Source: SCGC-AAA076-P13 sp963926355 (GTDB lineage: Bacteria > Pseudomonadota > Gammaproteobacteria > Magnimaribacterales > D2472). Taken from it: a DNA stretch of 14,622 nucleotides. This document shows, in pieces, positions 1-7,745 of the stretch (position 1 is the first letter of the stretch; each line of letters starts with the position of its first letter). Below the pieces are notes generated by a model. That model was not told the DNA's origin. It searched no databases and worked only from the letters and a program-made list of their open reading frames with translations. The translations under genes and the position numbers were made by a program. The stretch is from NCBI GenBank assembly GCA_963926355.1, contig CAWUWW010000002.1:1-14622 (forward strand), read 5' to 3'.

Positions 1-169
1 CATCAAGATTTATAATCTGATCCTGAGTCAGTCCCGACTTCTCAATACTTTTAGTAGATACCAATATCGATTCTTTAACTAAATTTTTATCAACCTCAAC
101 TTCCTGAGCTACTAACGGAGAGGGAAGCATAGAGATAGAAATCACCAAGGGTAAGTATATATATTTCAT
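1..169 (-). CDS. Exported protein of unknown function, N-terminal part only
   Basis: The reverse strand opens with ATG at 169 and stays open to the left edge, giving the first 56 residues of a protein whose C-terminus lies outside the window. Residues 1-21 look like a Sec signal peptide: a Lys near the N-terminus, a hydrophobic core, and a PLVA-Q cleavage-like end. The mature part starts with an acidic stretch (QEVEVD) and shows no motif I recognise. There is no clear Shine-Dalgarno sequence before the ATG. The gene begins 18 bases after a strong hairpin terminator behind the TonB-dependent receptor gene, so it is either read by leakage through that hairpin or has a promoter overlapping it. 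Open frame, signal peptide and same orientation as the upstream gene support a real gene; function is unknown. Confidence 0.6.
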   Translation of the reverse strand, partial: MKYIYLPLVISISMLPSPLVAQEVEVDKNLVKESILVSTKSIEKSGLTQDQIINLD

Positions 170-180
170 AAAAGCTATTT

Positions 181-212
181 TAAAAGAAAAAGGAGGCTAA
201 TGCCTCCTTTTT
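181..212 (-). terminator. Intrinsic terminator of the TonB-dependent receptor gene
   Basis: A perfect 11-bp inverted repeat (187-197 and 202-212, loop TAAT) lies 15 bases after the receptor stop codon. On the minus strand the stem is GC-rich near the loop (AGGAGGC/GCCTCCT) and runs into TTTTTCTTTT, the form of a Rho-independent terminator. The next gene starts only 18 bases beyond it. Confidence 0.85.
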
Positions 213-226
213 ATGTTAATAAATTC

Positions 227-3200
227 CTAGAATCTTAATGAATAATTAAGGAAGACTTGTGGTCCAAATCTAGGATACTGAAATGTATTAAAACCATAAG
301 GATAGAAAGAACTACCTTGGTCATAAGAAACATCAGTATCAGGAATTGCATCAAATATATTTGTTACTTGTAAAGAAACAGATGATTCCTGTGTTATGGA
401 ATAACCGACGGATACGTTAGTATCAAAATACGGGCTAACAGTACTGCCGTCAAGACCTTCCATGTGCCCTACTCTTAAAGTAGAAGTGCTAGCACGCCAG
501 TCTCCTCTAGACCAACCAAATTGAATCGATTGTCTTGATCTTGGTATATATGAACTATTCATATAGCTTACCAAAGGATCGCCAATGTCCTCAGCATACT
601 TAAGATCAATCTGATTAGTGCTATCAACTGATACATAGAAATCACCAGCTGCGTCTGTTACCCAGCTATATGAAACTGATGTATCAACCCCTAAGAATTC
701 TTGACCAGCAATATTCACAGGAGTTTCATAGATTTTACTAATAGAGCCTTCTGCTAAAAGATTAGCAGTTGTTTCAGAATTAAAGTCTTTACCGCCTCTA
801 ACAATGCTAGCTAAAACCTGAGCACAATATGAACCAGGGTAGTCAACGAAACCAGATAATGTTGCGCCAGCTGCTCTAGCTCGACAAACTGCTTCGTCAC
901 GTACAATTGCATTAGTGCTTTTAGTTGAAACAATATCGCCAAGTTTGATATGAAATGCATCTAAAGTAAATGCAAGTCTATCAACTGGCTCCCAAACAAA
1001 TCCCATTGAGAAAGAGTCTCCCTCTTCTTCTTTTAGATTAAGGTTACCTGTTGTAACACCGTCGATATTGATAATTGAATATGCACCCGTAGTAGTACAA
1101 CCTACACCAGTCTCACCAAATACCTCTGGCTCTGAGTTATAACACTGCCAATAATCATATTCGCTTGTGTAATATCTTCTTTCGCCTACAAATGAGTAAG
1201 GTAGATCAGGAGCTTTGAATGATTCTGACCATGATCCTCTCATTAAGAATGAATCACTAGGTCTCCACTCGAAAGACGCTCCCATTGTTCTTCTATCAAC
1301 ATTAACTTTAGAGCTATCATACTCATCCTGTCTTGTTGACAGGTTAACTGATAATTTTTCAGTTACTGGAATAGAGAGTTCAACACCGAAAGCTGTTCTG
1401 TCTCTTTCACCGCCGCCATCAACTCCACCAATACCCCAAAGTAAACCATCTTTATTGGCCTGACTAAGTTGAACGTCATAACCTTTAGTTTGATGCTCAA
1501 CTACAGCAGCAAAAGCAAGAGGACCATATGGTAATTGCATTAATTCACCAGTAATAGTAGCCTGGAAAAGTTCTGAGAATGCGTCTGCAGGCTCAACGTT
1601 AGGAACTCTTAATGATTCAATTTCTTCAGTTGATTGAGCATTTAGGTACCAGTCCCAGTTATAGCAATTTGGTTGATTATAATAAGCAGCATAATCATAA
1701 ACACCAGAAGATCCATAGTAGTTTGAAATACTAGTTGAATAATCAGTAACCTCTCCATTTGAAAGATCTCCATCGAGTAAATCTGCTGAATCTAGTACAC
1801 ATTGGTTACCAGCTCCATCTACTCCACCTATATTGTGTATTTTATCGTATAACTTTGATGCTAAGAAATTTCTTCCTGTAGATACAACGTCATATACATT
1901 GTCTGTATATGAGACATCCCACTCAAAACCATTGGAAAGTATGCCACGTAAACCAATATCTATTGTTGATGTTTCTTCTTCGTAACTAGTTCCTCTGACT
2001 GCATTAGAAAATATTTTTTGAATTCTAAAATCCATCATTGCTGCAGTAGCGCCTGCATTTGGTTGACCTACTGGAACTACATGGTTTTGCGTATAAGCAC
2101 CACCATATTGCTGAGGTCCTGCGACCCAAGCAAAGGGAGTAAATAAGTTATCTAAAGTGCCTTCTGTATCAGTTTGAAGATGCATTATTTTTGCATATAC
2201 TTCAATTTTATCAGTAAGCTCATAAGTTCCTGATAGATATACTGAAGCTCTTTGTCTTGAATTTGTTAATGTACCGTTAGAGCTCGAGTCAAATCCACAG
2301 TATGAACCGTAGTATGTTGGGACATATGCAGTATGTTGTTCTTGAGTAGCTAAACTATAACCCGGGTCAGCACCCTCACAAGTTCCAGCAAAATCTTGTC
2401 CAGTACTAAAGTCAACTAAAGTTCCAAGAGTATCTCCGCCTGGGTGTAAATGAAGTCCATAGTAAATTGAATCTCTAATTAAAAGACCTCTTGATGGTAT
2501 AGGTACTGCTCTACTGCTATCTAAAAATGAGTCATGCTCACTTCTACTTTGAATAGGTATTGGTTGTTCATCACGAAATTCAAGTGCATAAGTATATGAA
2601 AGCTTATCAGTGAAGCCACCACCAGCAAATTCAATATTAATAGATTCTCCACCAGTTCCGGATCCAATACCACCACCTGCTTGAACTCTTAAAGATTTAT
2701 CTTCTAATCCATCAACAAGAATAATATTAACAACCCCGGCTACAGCATCTGAACCATAAATCGAAGATGCTCCTGAGGTTAATATTTCAATTCTATCAAC
2801 AGCTGCTAAAGGGATTGCTGCATAGTTAAAAGATGCAGACTCTCCGTTATAAGGAAATGGATAATCAGCTGTTCTTTTACCGTTAACAAGAACAAGAGTT
2901 CTTCCAGGTCCAAAGTCTCTTAAATTAATAGACTGTAAAGATCCATTAAAACCAGCTTGGAAATTTTCACCATTAACACTACCAGTGTTTTGAGTCAGGT
3001 TGCTTACCGCATCATATACAGTTTGGAAACCTTGAGCTTCAATATCTGATCTTGTAATAGTTATTAAAGGAGTGGCTCCCTCAATATCAGTTCTTTTAAT
3101 TCTAGAACCTGTAACACTAACTCTTCCAAGCTCTTGAACATCATCATCTGATGAAGAAGAGCTGCTCGAAGCAACTTGTGTTTCTGCAACAACTTCTTCG

Positions 3201-3331
3201 GTAGATGCTGCAACAGTATCAGTAGAAGTTTGAGCAACGTCGGATGAAGAAACGACTTCACCTGGGTTGTCAGCAAACAATATACCGAATGATAAAAAGC
3301 CCGTTAATAGTAATAAATTCTTGTTTAACAT
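227..3331 (-). CDS. TonB-dependent outer-membrane receptor
   Basis: An outer-membrane active transporter that would import a large substrate using energy from TonB-ExbB-ExbD. The 1034-residue product starts with a signal peptide (1-20, ending LFA). A low-complexity Ser/Thr/Glu/Val linker (about 24-64, with seven consecutive Ser at 55-61 and then DDD) follows. A TonB-box-like segment leads into VTGSRIKR (73-80). The plug domain (about 80-205) shows INLRDFGPGRTLVLVNGKR, then AVDRIEIL, SIYGSDAVAGVVNII. The rest is a long beta-barrel ending in Phe (NYSLRF), as outer-membrane proteins do. No STN signalling domain is seen. The start at 3331 is supported by AAAGGGG about 8 bases upstream and by the signal peptide. 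It is transcribed away from an exported S9 peptidase, which suggests peptides as substrate, but that is inference; the barrel does not show specificity. It ends in a strong terminator. Confidence 0.95.
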   Translation of the reverse strand: MLNKNLLLLTGFLSFGILFADNPGEVVSSSDVAQTSTDTVAASTEEVVAETQVASSSSSSSDDDVQELGRVSVTGSRIKRTDIEGATPLITITRSDIEAQGFQTVYDAVSNLTQNTGSVNGENFQAGFNGSLQSINLRDFGPGRTLVLVNGKRTADYPFPYNGESASFNYAAIPLAAVDRIEILTSGASSIYGSDAVAGVVNIILVDGLEDKSLRVQAGGGIGSGTGGESINIEFAGGGFTDKLSYTYALEFRDEQPIPIQSRSEHDSFLDSSRAVPIPSRGLLIRDSIYYGLHLHPGGDTLGTLVDFSTGQDFAGTCEGADPGYSLATQEQHTAYVPTYYGSYCGFDSSSNGTLTNSRQRASVYLSGTYELTDKIEVYAKIMHLQTDTEGTLDNLFTPFAWVAGPQQYGGAYTQNHVVPVGQPNAGATAAMMDFRIQKIFSNAVRGTSYEEETSTIDIGLRGILSNGFEWDVSYTDNVYDVVSTGRNFLASKLYDKIHNIGGVDGAGNQCVLDSADLLDGDLSNGEVTDYSTSISNYYGSSGVYDYAAYYNQPNCYNWDWYLNAQSTEEIESLRVPNVEPADAFSELFQATITGELMQLPYGPLAFAAVVEHQTKGYDVQLSQANKDGLLWGIGGVDGGGERDRTAFGVELSIPVTEKLSVNLSTRQDEYDSSKVNVDRRTMGASFEWRPSDSFLMRGSWSESFKAPDLPYSFVGERRYYTSEYDYWQCYNSEPEVFGETGVGCTTTGAYSIINIDGVTTGNLNLKEEEGDSFSMGFVWEPVDRLAFTLDAFHIKLGDIVSTKSTNAIVRDEAVCRARAAGATLSGFVDYPGSYCAQVLASIVRGGKDFNSETTANLLAEGSISKIYETPVNIAGQEFLGVDTSVSYSWVTDAAGDFYVSVDSTNQIDLKYAEDIGDPLVSYMNSSYIPRSRQSIQFGWSRGDWRASTSTLRVGHMEGLDGSTVSPYFDTNVSVGYSITQESSVSLQVTNIFDAIPDTDVSYDQGSSFYPYGFNTFQYPRFGPQVFLNYSLRF

Positions 3332-3363
3332 AATAAATCCCCTTTATTAAATGTTTAATTATT

Positions 3364-3369
3364 TTTATA
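3364..3369 (-). promoter_or_regulatory. Possible -10 element of the receptor gene
   Basis: On the minus strand TATAAA lies 33-38 bases before the receptor ATG. There is no recognisable TTGACA 16-18 bases upstream of it, so the promoter, if this is it, may depend on an activator. The repeated motif at 3401-3452 would then sit upstream at about -55 and -88. Weak evidence. Confidence 0.3.
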
Positions 3370-3400
3370 GTGAGTTATGACTAGGGTTACATTTCATTGA

Positions 3401-3452
3401 AATAATCCCCTATGAACATATTCAGCTACATGAAATATACCCCTATGAAGAT
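3401..3452. repeat. 19-bp direct repeat in divergent control region (candidate regulator sites)
   Basis: Two copies of a 19-base motif lie at 3401-3419 and 3434-3452, with 16 of 19 positions identical and their starts 33 bp apart, close to three helical turns. Read on the minus strand the core is TTCATAGGGG followed by ATTATT or TATATT. Degenerate relatives, TAGGG next to TTA, occur at about 3382-3389 on the plus strand and about 3490-3498 on the minus strand. The copies lie between the divergent receptor and peptidase genes, upstream of both. Helical phasing fits a protein binding one face of the DNA; the regulator is unknown. Confidence 0.5.
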
Positions 3453-3543
3453 TTATTGTAAATACTTTGAAGTTTTTAATTATGCAAAGGTAATAACCCT
3501 ATTTTTGTGAAACTATTAATTTTTAATTTCAAGTAAAGGAAAC

Positions 3544-3571
3544 TTGACATTTATTTATTGGAATATATATT
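3544..3571 (+). promoter_or_regulatory. Sigma70-like promoter for the S9 peptidase gene
   Basis: A perfect -35 hexamer TTGACA (3544-3549) is followed after 16 bases by TATATT (3566-3571), five of six matches to the -10 consensus. The predicted transcription start is near 3578, about 25 bases before the ATG at 3603. No good Shine-Dalgarno sequence precedes that ATG, so translation initiation may be weak or rely on the A-rich leader. Confidence 0.6.
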
Positions 3572-3602
3572 TAATAGTTCAATAAATTCAAGTAAGTAAA
3601 AA

Positions 3603-5672
3603 ATGCCAAAAGTATTAAAAAACCTGTTTACATTAAATTTCATATTTATCTTTAGCTACCTATCCCCATCCTTATATGCAGATGGTCATGATCAAATGAT
3701 TCCAATTGAAAAGCTTGTTTGTTATGGCCAAGGTGGCAACACACAACTATCCCCTTCGGGTAATTTTCTTGCAGCTATGATTTCAGTTGATAAGAATGTT
3801 TGCGATATAAAAGATGAAACTGATCAGGAGTCTGCTAAGACGGATATGGTTTTAGTGATAACAGACTTAAGTACTATGGAGCCTAAGATAATATCAGGCA
3901 CAACACCTGGATCTGCTGTGAGCAGTTTTGCTTGGCTTAATGAAAAAACTTTACTAGTTTCTAGAGATGGACGAAGTAGTTTAGATTCAGCCAGTCTTTA
4001 TACAATAGACAGGGATGGTAAAAATACCACTCTTTTGATAAAAGCGAAGCAGTTCAAAAATAAACCAGGGCTTACCTATCCAGCACTTTATGCAACATAC
4101 CCAAAATATCCGAACAAAATAATGATTAGTGTTAATAGAAATAGTAACTATAGAATTTTTAGGGACTTGTTCTGGCTTGACTTAAAAACTAAACAACTGG
4201 AGTTGGTCGCAAGAGTTCCTTTAATTGACAATGAAGGCTTTGGGGGATGGACAGTTGATTGGGATGGAGTTGCTAGAGGCTTCAGCACCTATGTAGACGA
4301 GGGTGAGGATATGGGCTTAGTTCGTAATTTCTATGAATACAATCAAGATGGTAGTTATGAAAAACTAATTAGTTGTAGACATCAAGAGGCATGTTTCTCA
4401 CCTTTAGAGTTTGATATAGATAATAAAACGATATTAGGCGTTGGTCAGGCTGTCCAACAAGATGGTTCAATTCTAAATGAAACAGATACAAATGCCTTAT
4501 GGGGATTTGATATGGAGACTAAACAATATACAGAAATGATATATCACGATCCAGATTTTGATATATCTAGTCCTCTTCAAGGCGAGAACAGTATGAGTTT
4601 ATGGTTCGAGCCTGATGGATCTGATTTGTATGGTTTTTCATATGAAGGTGAAAGAACAAATAATATTTTTTTTAACAATCATTTTGCATCAGTTCAAAAA
4701 TCTTTAGAGGGTGCTTTTCCTGGTTACGAGATCCGTCTAAGGGATTGGTCTGAAGACTTAACAAAGTTTCTATTGAGCTCATCAAATGAAATGGATCCTG
4801 GTTCTCTGTATTTGTTTGATACTTCAAAAGGAAGCTTGGCTTTAATTAACTCCTATGCTCCGTGGATAAAAGACTACAAATTAGCTAAAACAGAACCATT
4901 TACATATACAGCTAGAGATGGTCTTAAGCTTCATGGATATATAACCCTGCCTGCTGATTACAAAGAAGGCTCAAAAATCCCATTTATTTTACACCCTCAT
5001 GGGGGCCCAAATGCTAGAGACTATATTGGATATAGCCCAGAGGTTCAATTTTATGCATCAAGAGGTTACGGCGTTATTCAAGCCAACTATAGAGGCTCAA
5101 CAGGCCATGGAAGAAAAGAGATGATTCTTGCAAACCATGAAATGGGGAAAACAATGCAAACAGATAAATATGATGCGCTATTCTGGGCCCGAGACATGGG
5201 CTACGTTGATATGGATAAGGTATGTTTCTCAGGAGCAAGTTACGGTGGCTATGCAGCAATGCATGCTGCAACAAAAATGCCTGGGATGTTTAAATGCATT
5301 ATTAGTTATGTAGGGCTTTATGACTTAACTAGTAAAGATTTAAGAGGCCTTCAGTGGAGTGAAATCGGACAACAAATGGAATGGATTGAGAAAGGCGACC
5401 CTGACCTTCCTAAAGACTATAAAAATCTTTATGACAATAGTCCAATGTTTTTTGTTGAAAATATTACAGACCCTGTATTAATAATAACTGGGAGGCGAGA
5501 CCCTAACGTAAGGTTCCAAGAAACAGTAGATATGGTTAATGAATTAAAAAAATATAATGTTGAGCATGAATATATTATTAAAGGAGATGAAGGTCACGGA
5601 TTTAGAAAAGAAACTGCAAGACTAGAGCTTTACAAAGCTTATGAGAAATTCTTAGCCAAACACTTAGATTAA
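3603..5672 (+). CDS. Exported S9-family (prolyl oligopeptidase/acylaminoacyl-peptidase type) serine peptidase
   Basis: A secreted peptidase expected to cleave short peptides in the envelope. Residues 1-26 are a signal peptide (basic start, aromatic-rich hydrophobic core, LYADG). Residues about 35-425 form the divergent beta-propeller that restricts access to small substrates. Residues about 430-689 are the alpha/beta-hydrolase domain. The triad is readable: Ser546 in GASYGGY, Asp633 in GRRDPNV and His665 in GDEGHGF. The oxyanion-side motifs HPHGGP (464-469) and NYRGSTGHG (495-503) are intact. The length of 689 is usual for the family, and sequence style fits the S9C branch. It diverges from a TonB-dependent receptor and probably shares control with it. 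Its stop overlaps the stop of the convergent acyl-CoA dehydrogenase gene by four bases (TTAA). Exact specificity (dipeptidyl-, acylaminoacyl- or oligopeptidase) cannot be told. Confidence 0.93.
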   Translation: MPKVLKNLFTLNFIFIFSYLSPSLYADGHDQMIPIEKLVCYGQGGNTQLSPSGNFLAAMISVDKNVCDIKDETDQESAKTDMVLVITDLSTMEPKIISGTTPGSAVSSFAWLNEKTLLVSRDGRSSLDSASLYTIDRDGKNTTLLIKAKQFKNKPGLTYPALYATYPKYPNKIMISVNRNSNYRIFRDLFWLDLKTKQLELVARVPLIDNEGFGGWTVDWDGVARGFSTYVDEGEDMGLVRNFYEYNQDGSYEKLISCRHQEACFSPLEFDIDNKTILGVGQAVQQDGSILNETDTNALWGFDMETKQYTEMIYHDPDFDISSPLQGENSMSLWFEPDGSDLYGFSYEGERTNNIFFNNHFASVQKSLEGAFPGYEIRLRDWSEDLTKFLLSSSNEMDPGSLYLFDTSKGSLALINSYAPWIKDYKLAKTEPFTYTARDGLKLHGYITLPADYKEGSKIPFILHPHGGPNARDYIGYSPEVQFYASRGYGVIQANYRGSTGHGRKEMILANHEMGKTMQTDKYDALFWARDMGYVDMDKVCFSGASYGGYAAMHAATKMPGMFKCIISYVGLYDLTSKDLRGLQWSEIGQQMEWIEKGDPDLPKDYKNLYDNSPMFFVENITDPVLIITGRRDPNVRFQETVDMVNELKKYNVEHEYIIKGDEGHGFRKETARLELYKAYEKFLAKHLD

Positions 5673-6826
5673 AAGCTAGCTATATTGGTTTGTTTTTGGC
5701 CTAAAATTAAGGAATGCACGTCATGCGTTCCTTCGTAGGTATTAACAGCTTCCAAGTTCATACAATGTCTTATCACATGATATTCATCGCTAATACCATT
5801 TCCACCATGGATATCTCTAGACTCTCTAGCAATATCTAATCCTTTCTGGCAATTGTTTCTTTTAATCAATGAAATCATTTCCGGTTTCATCTTATTATCA
5901 TCTATAAGTCTCCCAACTCTTAAGGCACTTTGAAGCCCAAGCGCAATCTCTGTTTGCATATCTGCTAATTTCATTTGTATTAATTGCTTTGCAGCAAGAG
6001 GTTTGCCGAACTGTATTCGATTTAAAGAGTATTCCAAGGATGCATTCCAGCAGAACTCAGCAGCCCCCATTGAACCCCAAGCTATTCCATACCTTGCCAT
6101 GTTTAAACAAGAGAAGGGACCTTTAAAACTCTGAACTTCTGGTAATAACTTATCCTCAGATACGAAAACTTCATCTAAAAATATTTGACCGGTGATTGAA
6201 GCTCTTAAGGAGAATTTACCCTCAATCTTAGGAGTCTCCAGTCCTTTAGCACCCCTATCAACTATAAACCCTCTTAATATACCCTGCTCATCTTTGGCCC
6301 ATATTATTAAAACATCTGCAATAGGTGAGTTGGTAATCCAAGTCTTAGAGCCGTTTAAGATATAGCCGCCCTCTACTTTTTTAGATACTGTCTTCATTGA
6401 TCCAGGGTCAGAACCTGCATCAGGCTCAGTTAAGCCAAAACAGCCAACCAGGTTACCCTTTGCCATTTCAGGTAAATAAAAGTTCTTTTGATCTTCTGTT
6501 CCAAATTTATGAATAGCATGCATAGCTAAAGATGTTTGCACACTAAATGCTGACCTGTAACTAGAGTCAACTCTTTCAATCTCTCTGGCTATCAAGCCAT
6601 AAGAAACATAACTAACTCCTGCACAACCATAACCCTCAATAGGAGCGCCAAGGAATCCTAAACTTCCCATCTCTTTATAAATATTTTTATCAAAAATTTC
6701 ATTTCTATTATCAAGTAAAATTCTTGGCATCAACTCAGATTGGCAATAATCTCTTGCAGATTTTTGAATAATAATTTCTTCTTCTGATAATTGATTATCA
6801 AAAAGTAGGATATCTGGGATGTTCAT
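5669..6826 (-). CDS. gcdH: Glutaryl-CoA dehydrogenase
   Basis: A FAD enzyme that oxidises and decarboxylates glutaryl-CoA to crotonyl-CoA and CO2 in lysine and tryptophan breakdown, passing electrons to ETF. The 385-residue protein has the acyl-CoA dehydrogenase fold with FGLTEPDAGSDP and the ITNSP/LRAS FAD segments. The end closely follows glutaryl-CoA dehydrogenases: ARYGIAWG, KRNNC, HGGNGISDEYHVIRH, NTYEGTHDVH. The catalytic base would be Glu365 in YEGTHD. Residues matching human Glu87, Arg94 and Ser98, which bind the glutaryl carboxylate, are present as Glu84, Arg91 and Ser95 (ERVDSSYRSAFS). This distinguishes it from simple fatty acyl-CoA dehydrogenases. The start at 6826 lies 3 bases after the upstream Smr-like gene, with GGAGAG about 10 bases before it, so the two genes are probably co-transcribed. 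Confidence 0.95.
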   Translation of the reverse strand: MNIPDILLFDNQLSEEEIIIQKSARDYCQSELMPRILLDNRNEIFDKNIYKEMGSLGFLGAPIEGYGCAGVSYVSYGLIAREIERVDSSYRSAFSVQTSLAMHAIHKFGTEDQKNFYLPEMAKGNLVGCFGLTEPDAGSDPGSMKTVSKKVEGGYILNGSKTWITNSPIADVLIIWAKDEQGILRGFIVDRGAKGLETPKIEGKFSLRASITGQIFLDEVFVSEDKLLPEVQSFKGPFSCLNMARYGIAWGSMGAAEFCWNASLEYSLNRIQFGKPLAAKQLIQMKLADMQTEIALGLQSALRVGRLIDDNKMKPEMISLIKRNNCQKGLDIARESRDIHGGNGISDEYHVIRHCMNLEAVNTYEGTHDVHSLILGQKQTNIASF

Positions 6827-6829
6827 AAG

Positions 6830-7063
6830 TTATATTCTCTCCACTCTAATAATACCAAACCTGGGAGAGGAAAAGGTAATAGAGTCTTTGTTTAATATAT
6901 CAGAAACAATCGTGATCATTCGAACACTATTTCCACATATTATTATTAAAGGTATTTCATATTGGTATTGGTAAATAAAATCAAGAATCATATCTGAAAC
7001 ATCAGCATGTCTCTCACCGTGGAGATCAAGATGCGTAATACCCCTTTCTTGAAAAACAATCAT
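6830..7063 (-). CDS. Small Smr-domain (MutS2-like) protein
   Basis: The 77-residue product is a stand-alone Smr domain. It has the hallmark LDLHGERHADV (18-28) and an amphipathic helix. A hydrophobic strand then leads into IICGNSVRM (about 40-48), at the position of the HGKG loop of typical Smr nucleases, and the protein ends in a strand (GIIRVERI). Smr domains bind or nick DNA or RNA, and some act on stalled ribosomes; the substrate here is unknown. The GNSxxM version replaces the usual HGKG, so nuclease activity is not assured. It is the first gene of a two-gene minus unit with gcdH, 3 bases apart. It diverges from thymidine kinase with only 39 bases between starts, so the two promoters must overlap each other or the genes. 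No good Shine-Dalgarno sequence is visible. Confidence 0.75.
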   Translation of the reverse strand: MIVFQERGITHLDLHGERHADVSDMILDFIYQYQYEIPLIIICGNSVRMITIVSDILNKDSITFSSPRFGIIRVERI

Positions 7064-7102
7064 GAACTATTATTACTCAATAAACTCTAATTTAAAAAGA
7101 TA

Positions 7103-7684
7103 ATGGCAAAACTTCATTTTTTTTACTCAACAATGAACGCAGGTAAATCTACCTCTTTACTTCAGTCAAATCATAATTACCTAGAGACTGATTTAGAAAC
7201 TATGATTTTTTTGCCAAAAGAAATTGAAGCAACTTCAAATGGGAAGATTGTTTCACGCATAGGCTTGGAGGCTGAAGCTATTATTTTTAATGGTGAATTT
7301 AATTTTTTAACATATGTTAATAAGAATAAGACGCCGAAGCTAAGCTGCATACTTGTTGATGAATCTCAATTCCTAACAAAACTACAAGTTCAACAACTTG
7401 GAAAAATAGCTGACAATATGAACTTCCCAGTCATGTGCTATGGAATTAGAACGGATTTTAGAGGTGAGTTATTTGAAGGTAGTTCTGCGCTTCTTGGACT
7501 GGCAGATAACTTAATTGAATTAAAAACAATTTGCTCAACATGCGCCCGAAAGGCAACCATGGTTGTTAGACTAGACTCACTTGGCAATGTTCTTACAGAA
7601 GGATCTAAAATTAAAATTGGTGGTAATGATATATATAAAGTAGTTTGCAGGAAGCATTTTAGAAAACTTACTAAATTAATTTAG
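7103..7684 (+). CDS. tdk: Thymidine kinase (class II, E. coli type)
   Basis: Phosphorylates thymidine, and deoxyuridine, to the monophosphate with ATP in pyrimidine salvage; cytosolic and normally tetrameric. The 193-residue protein aligns by eye with E. coli Tdk over its whole length. It has the P-loop YSTMNAGKST (8-17), the catalytic Glu87 in LVDESQF and the CYGIRTDFRGELFEGS block (112-127). The structural zinc site is Cys144, Cys147, Cys182 and His185 (ICSTC and VCRKH). It is about 12 residues shorter than the E. coli enzyme, lacking the C-terminal tail. Only 39 bases separate its start from the divergent Smr gene, and the leader is A-rich with a poor Shine-Dalgarno sequence. It is followed after 61 bases by the CurA-like gene with no visible terminator, so read-through is possible. 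Confidence 0.96.
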   Translation: MAKLHFFYSTMNAGKSTSLLQSNHNYLETDLETMIFLPKEIEATSNGKIVSRIGLEAEAIIFNGEFNFLTYVNKNKTPKLSCILVDESQFLTKLQVQQLGKIADNMNFPVMCYGIRTDFRGELFEGSSALLGLADNLIELKTICSTCARKATMVVRLDSLGNVLTEGSKIKIGGNDIYKVVCRKHFRKLTKLI

Positions 7685-7745
7685 TTTCAAATATATATAA
7701 ATACAACTACCATCTACAACAGATCAATTAATAAATAATTTAAAT

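Noticed and set aside
1215..1463. Open frame of 82 codons on the plus strand inside the receptor gene
   Set aside because: It lies wholly antisense to a clear beta-barrel coding region, has no recognisable domain or ribosome site, and is a shadow frame.
3064..3276. Leu/Lys-rich 70-codon minus frame
   Set aside because: It is a shifted frame over the receptor's low-complexity linker; the composition reflects that repeat-like DNA.
5074..5313. Two small frames, one on each strand, within the peptidase catalytic domain
   Set aside because: Both overlap the conserved Ser546 region of the S9 peptidase and carry no independent signal.
7049..7076. TTGAAA-N16-TATTAC as a promoter for thymidine kinase
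   Set aside because: The -10 matches only four of six positions; in such AT-rich DNA this is expected by chance, although a promoter must lie near here.
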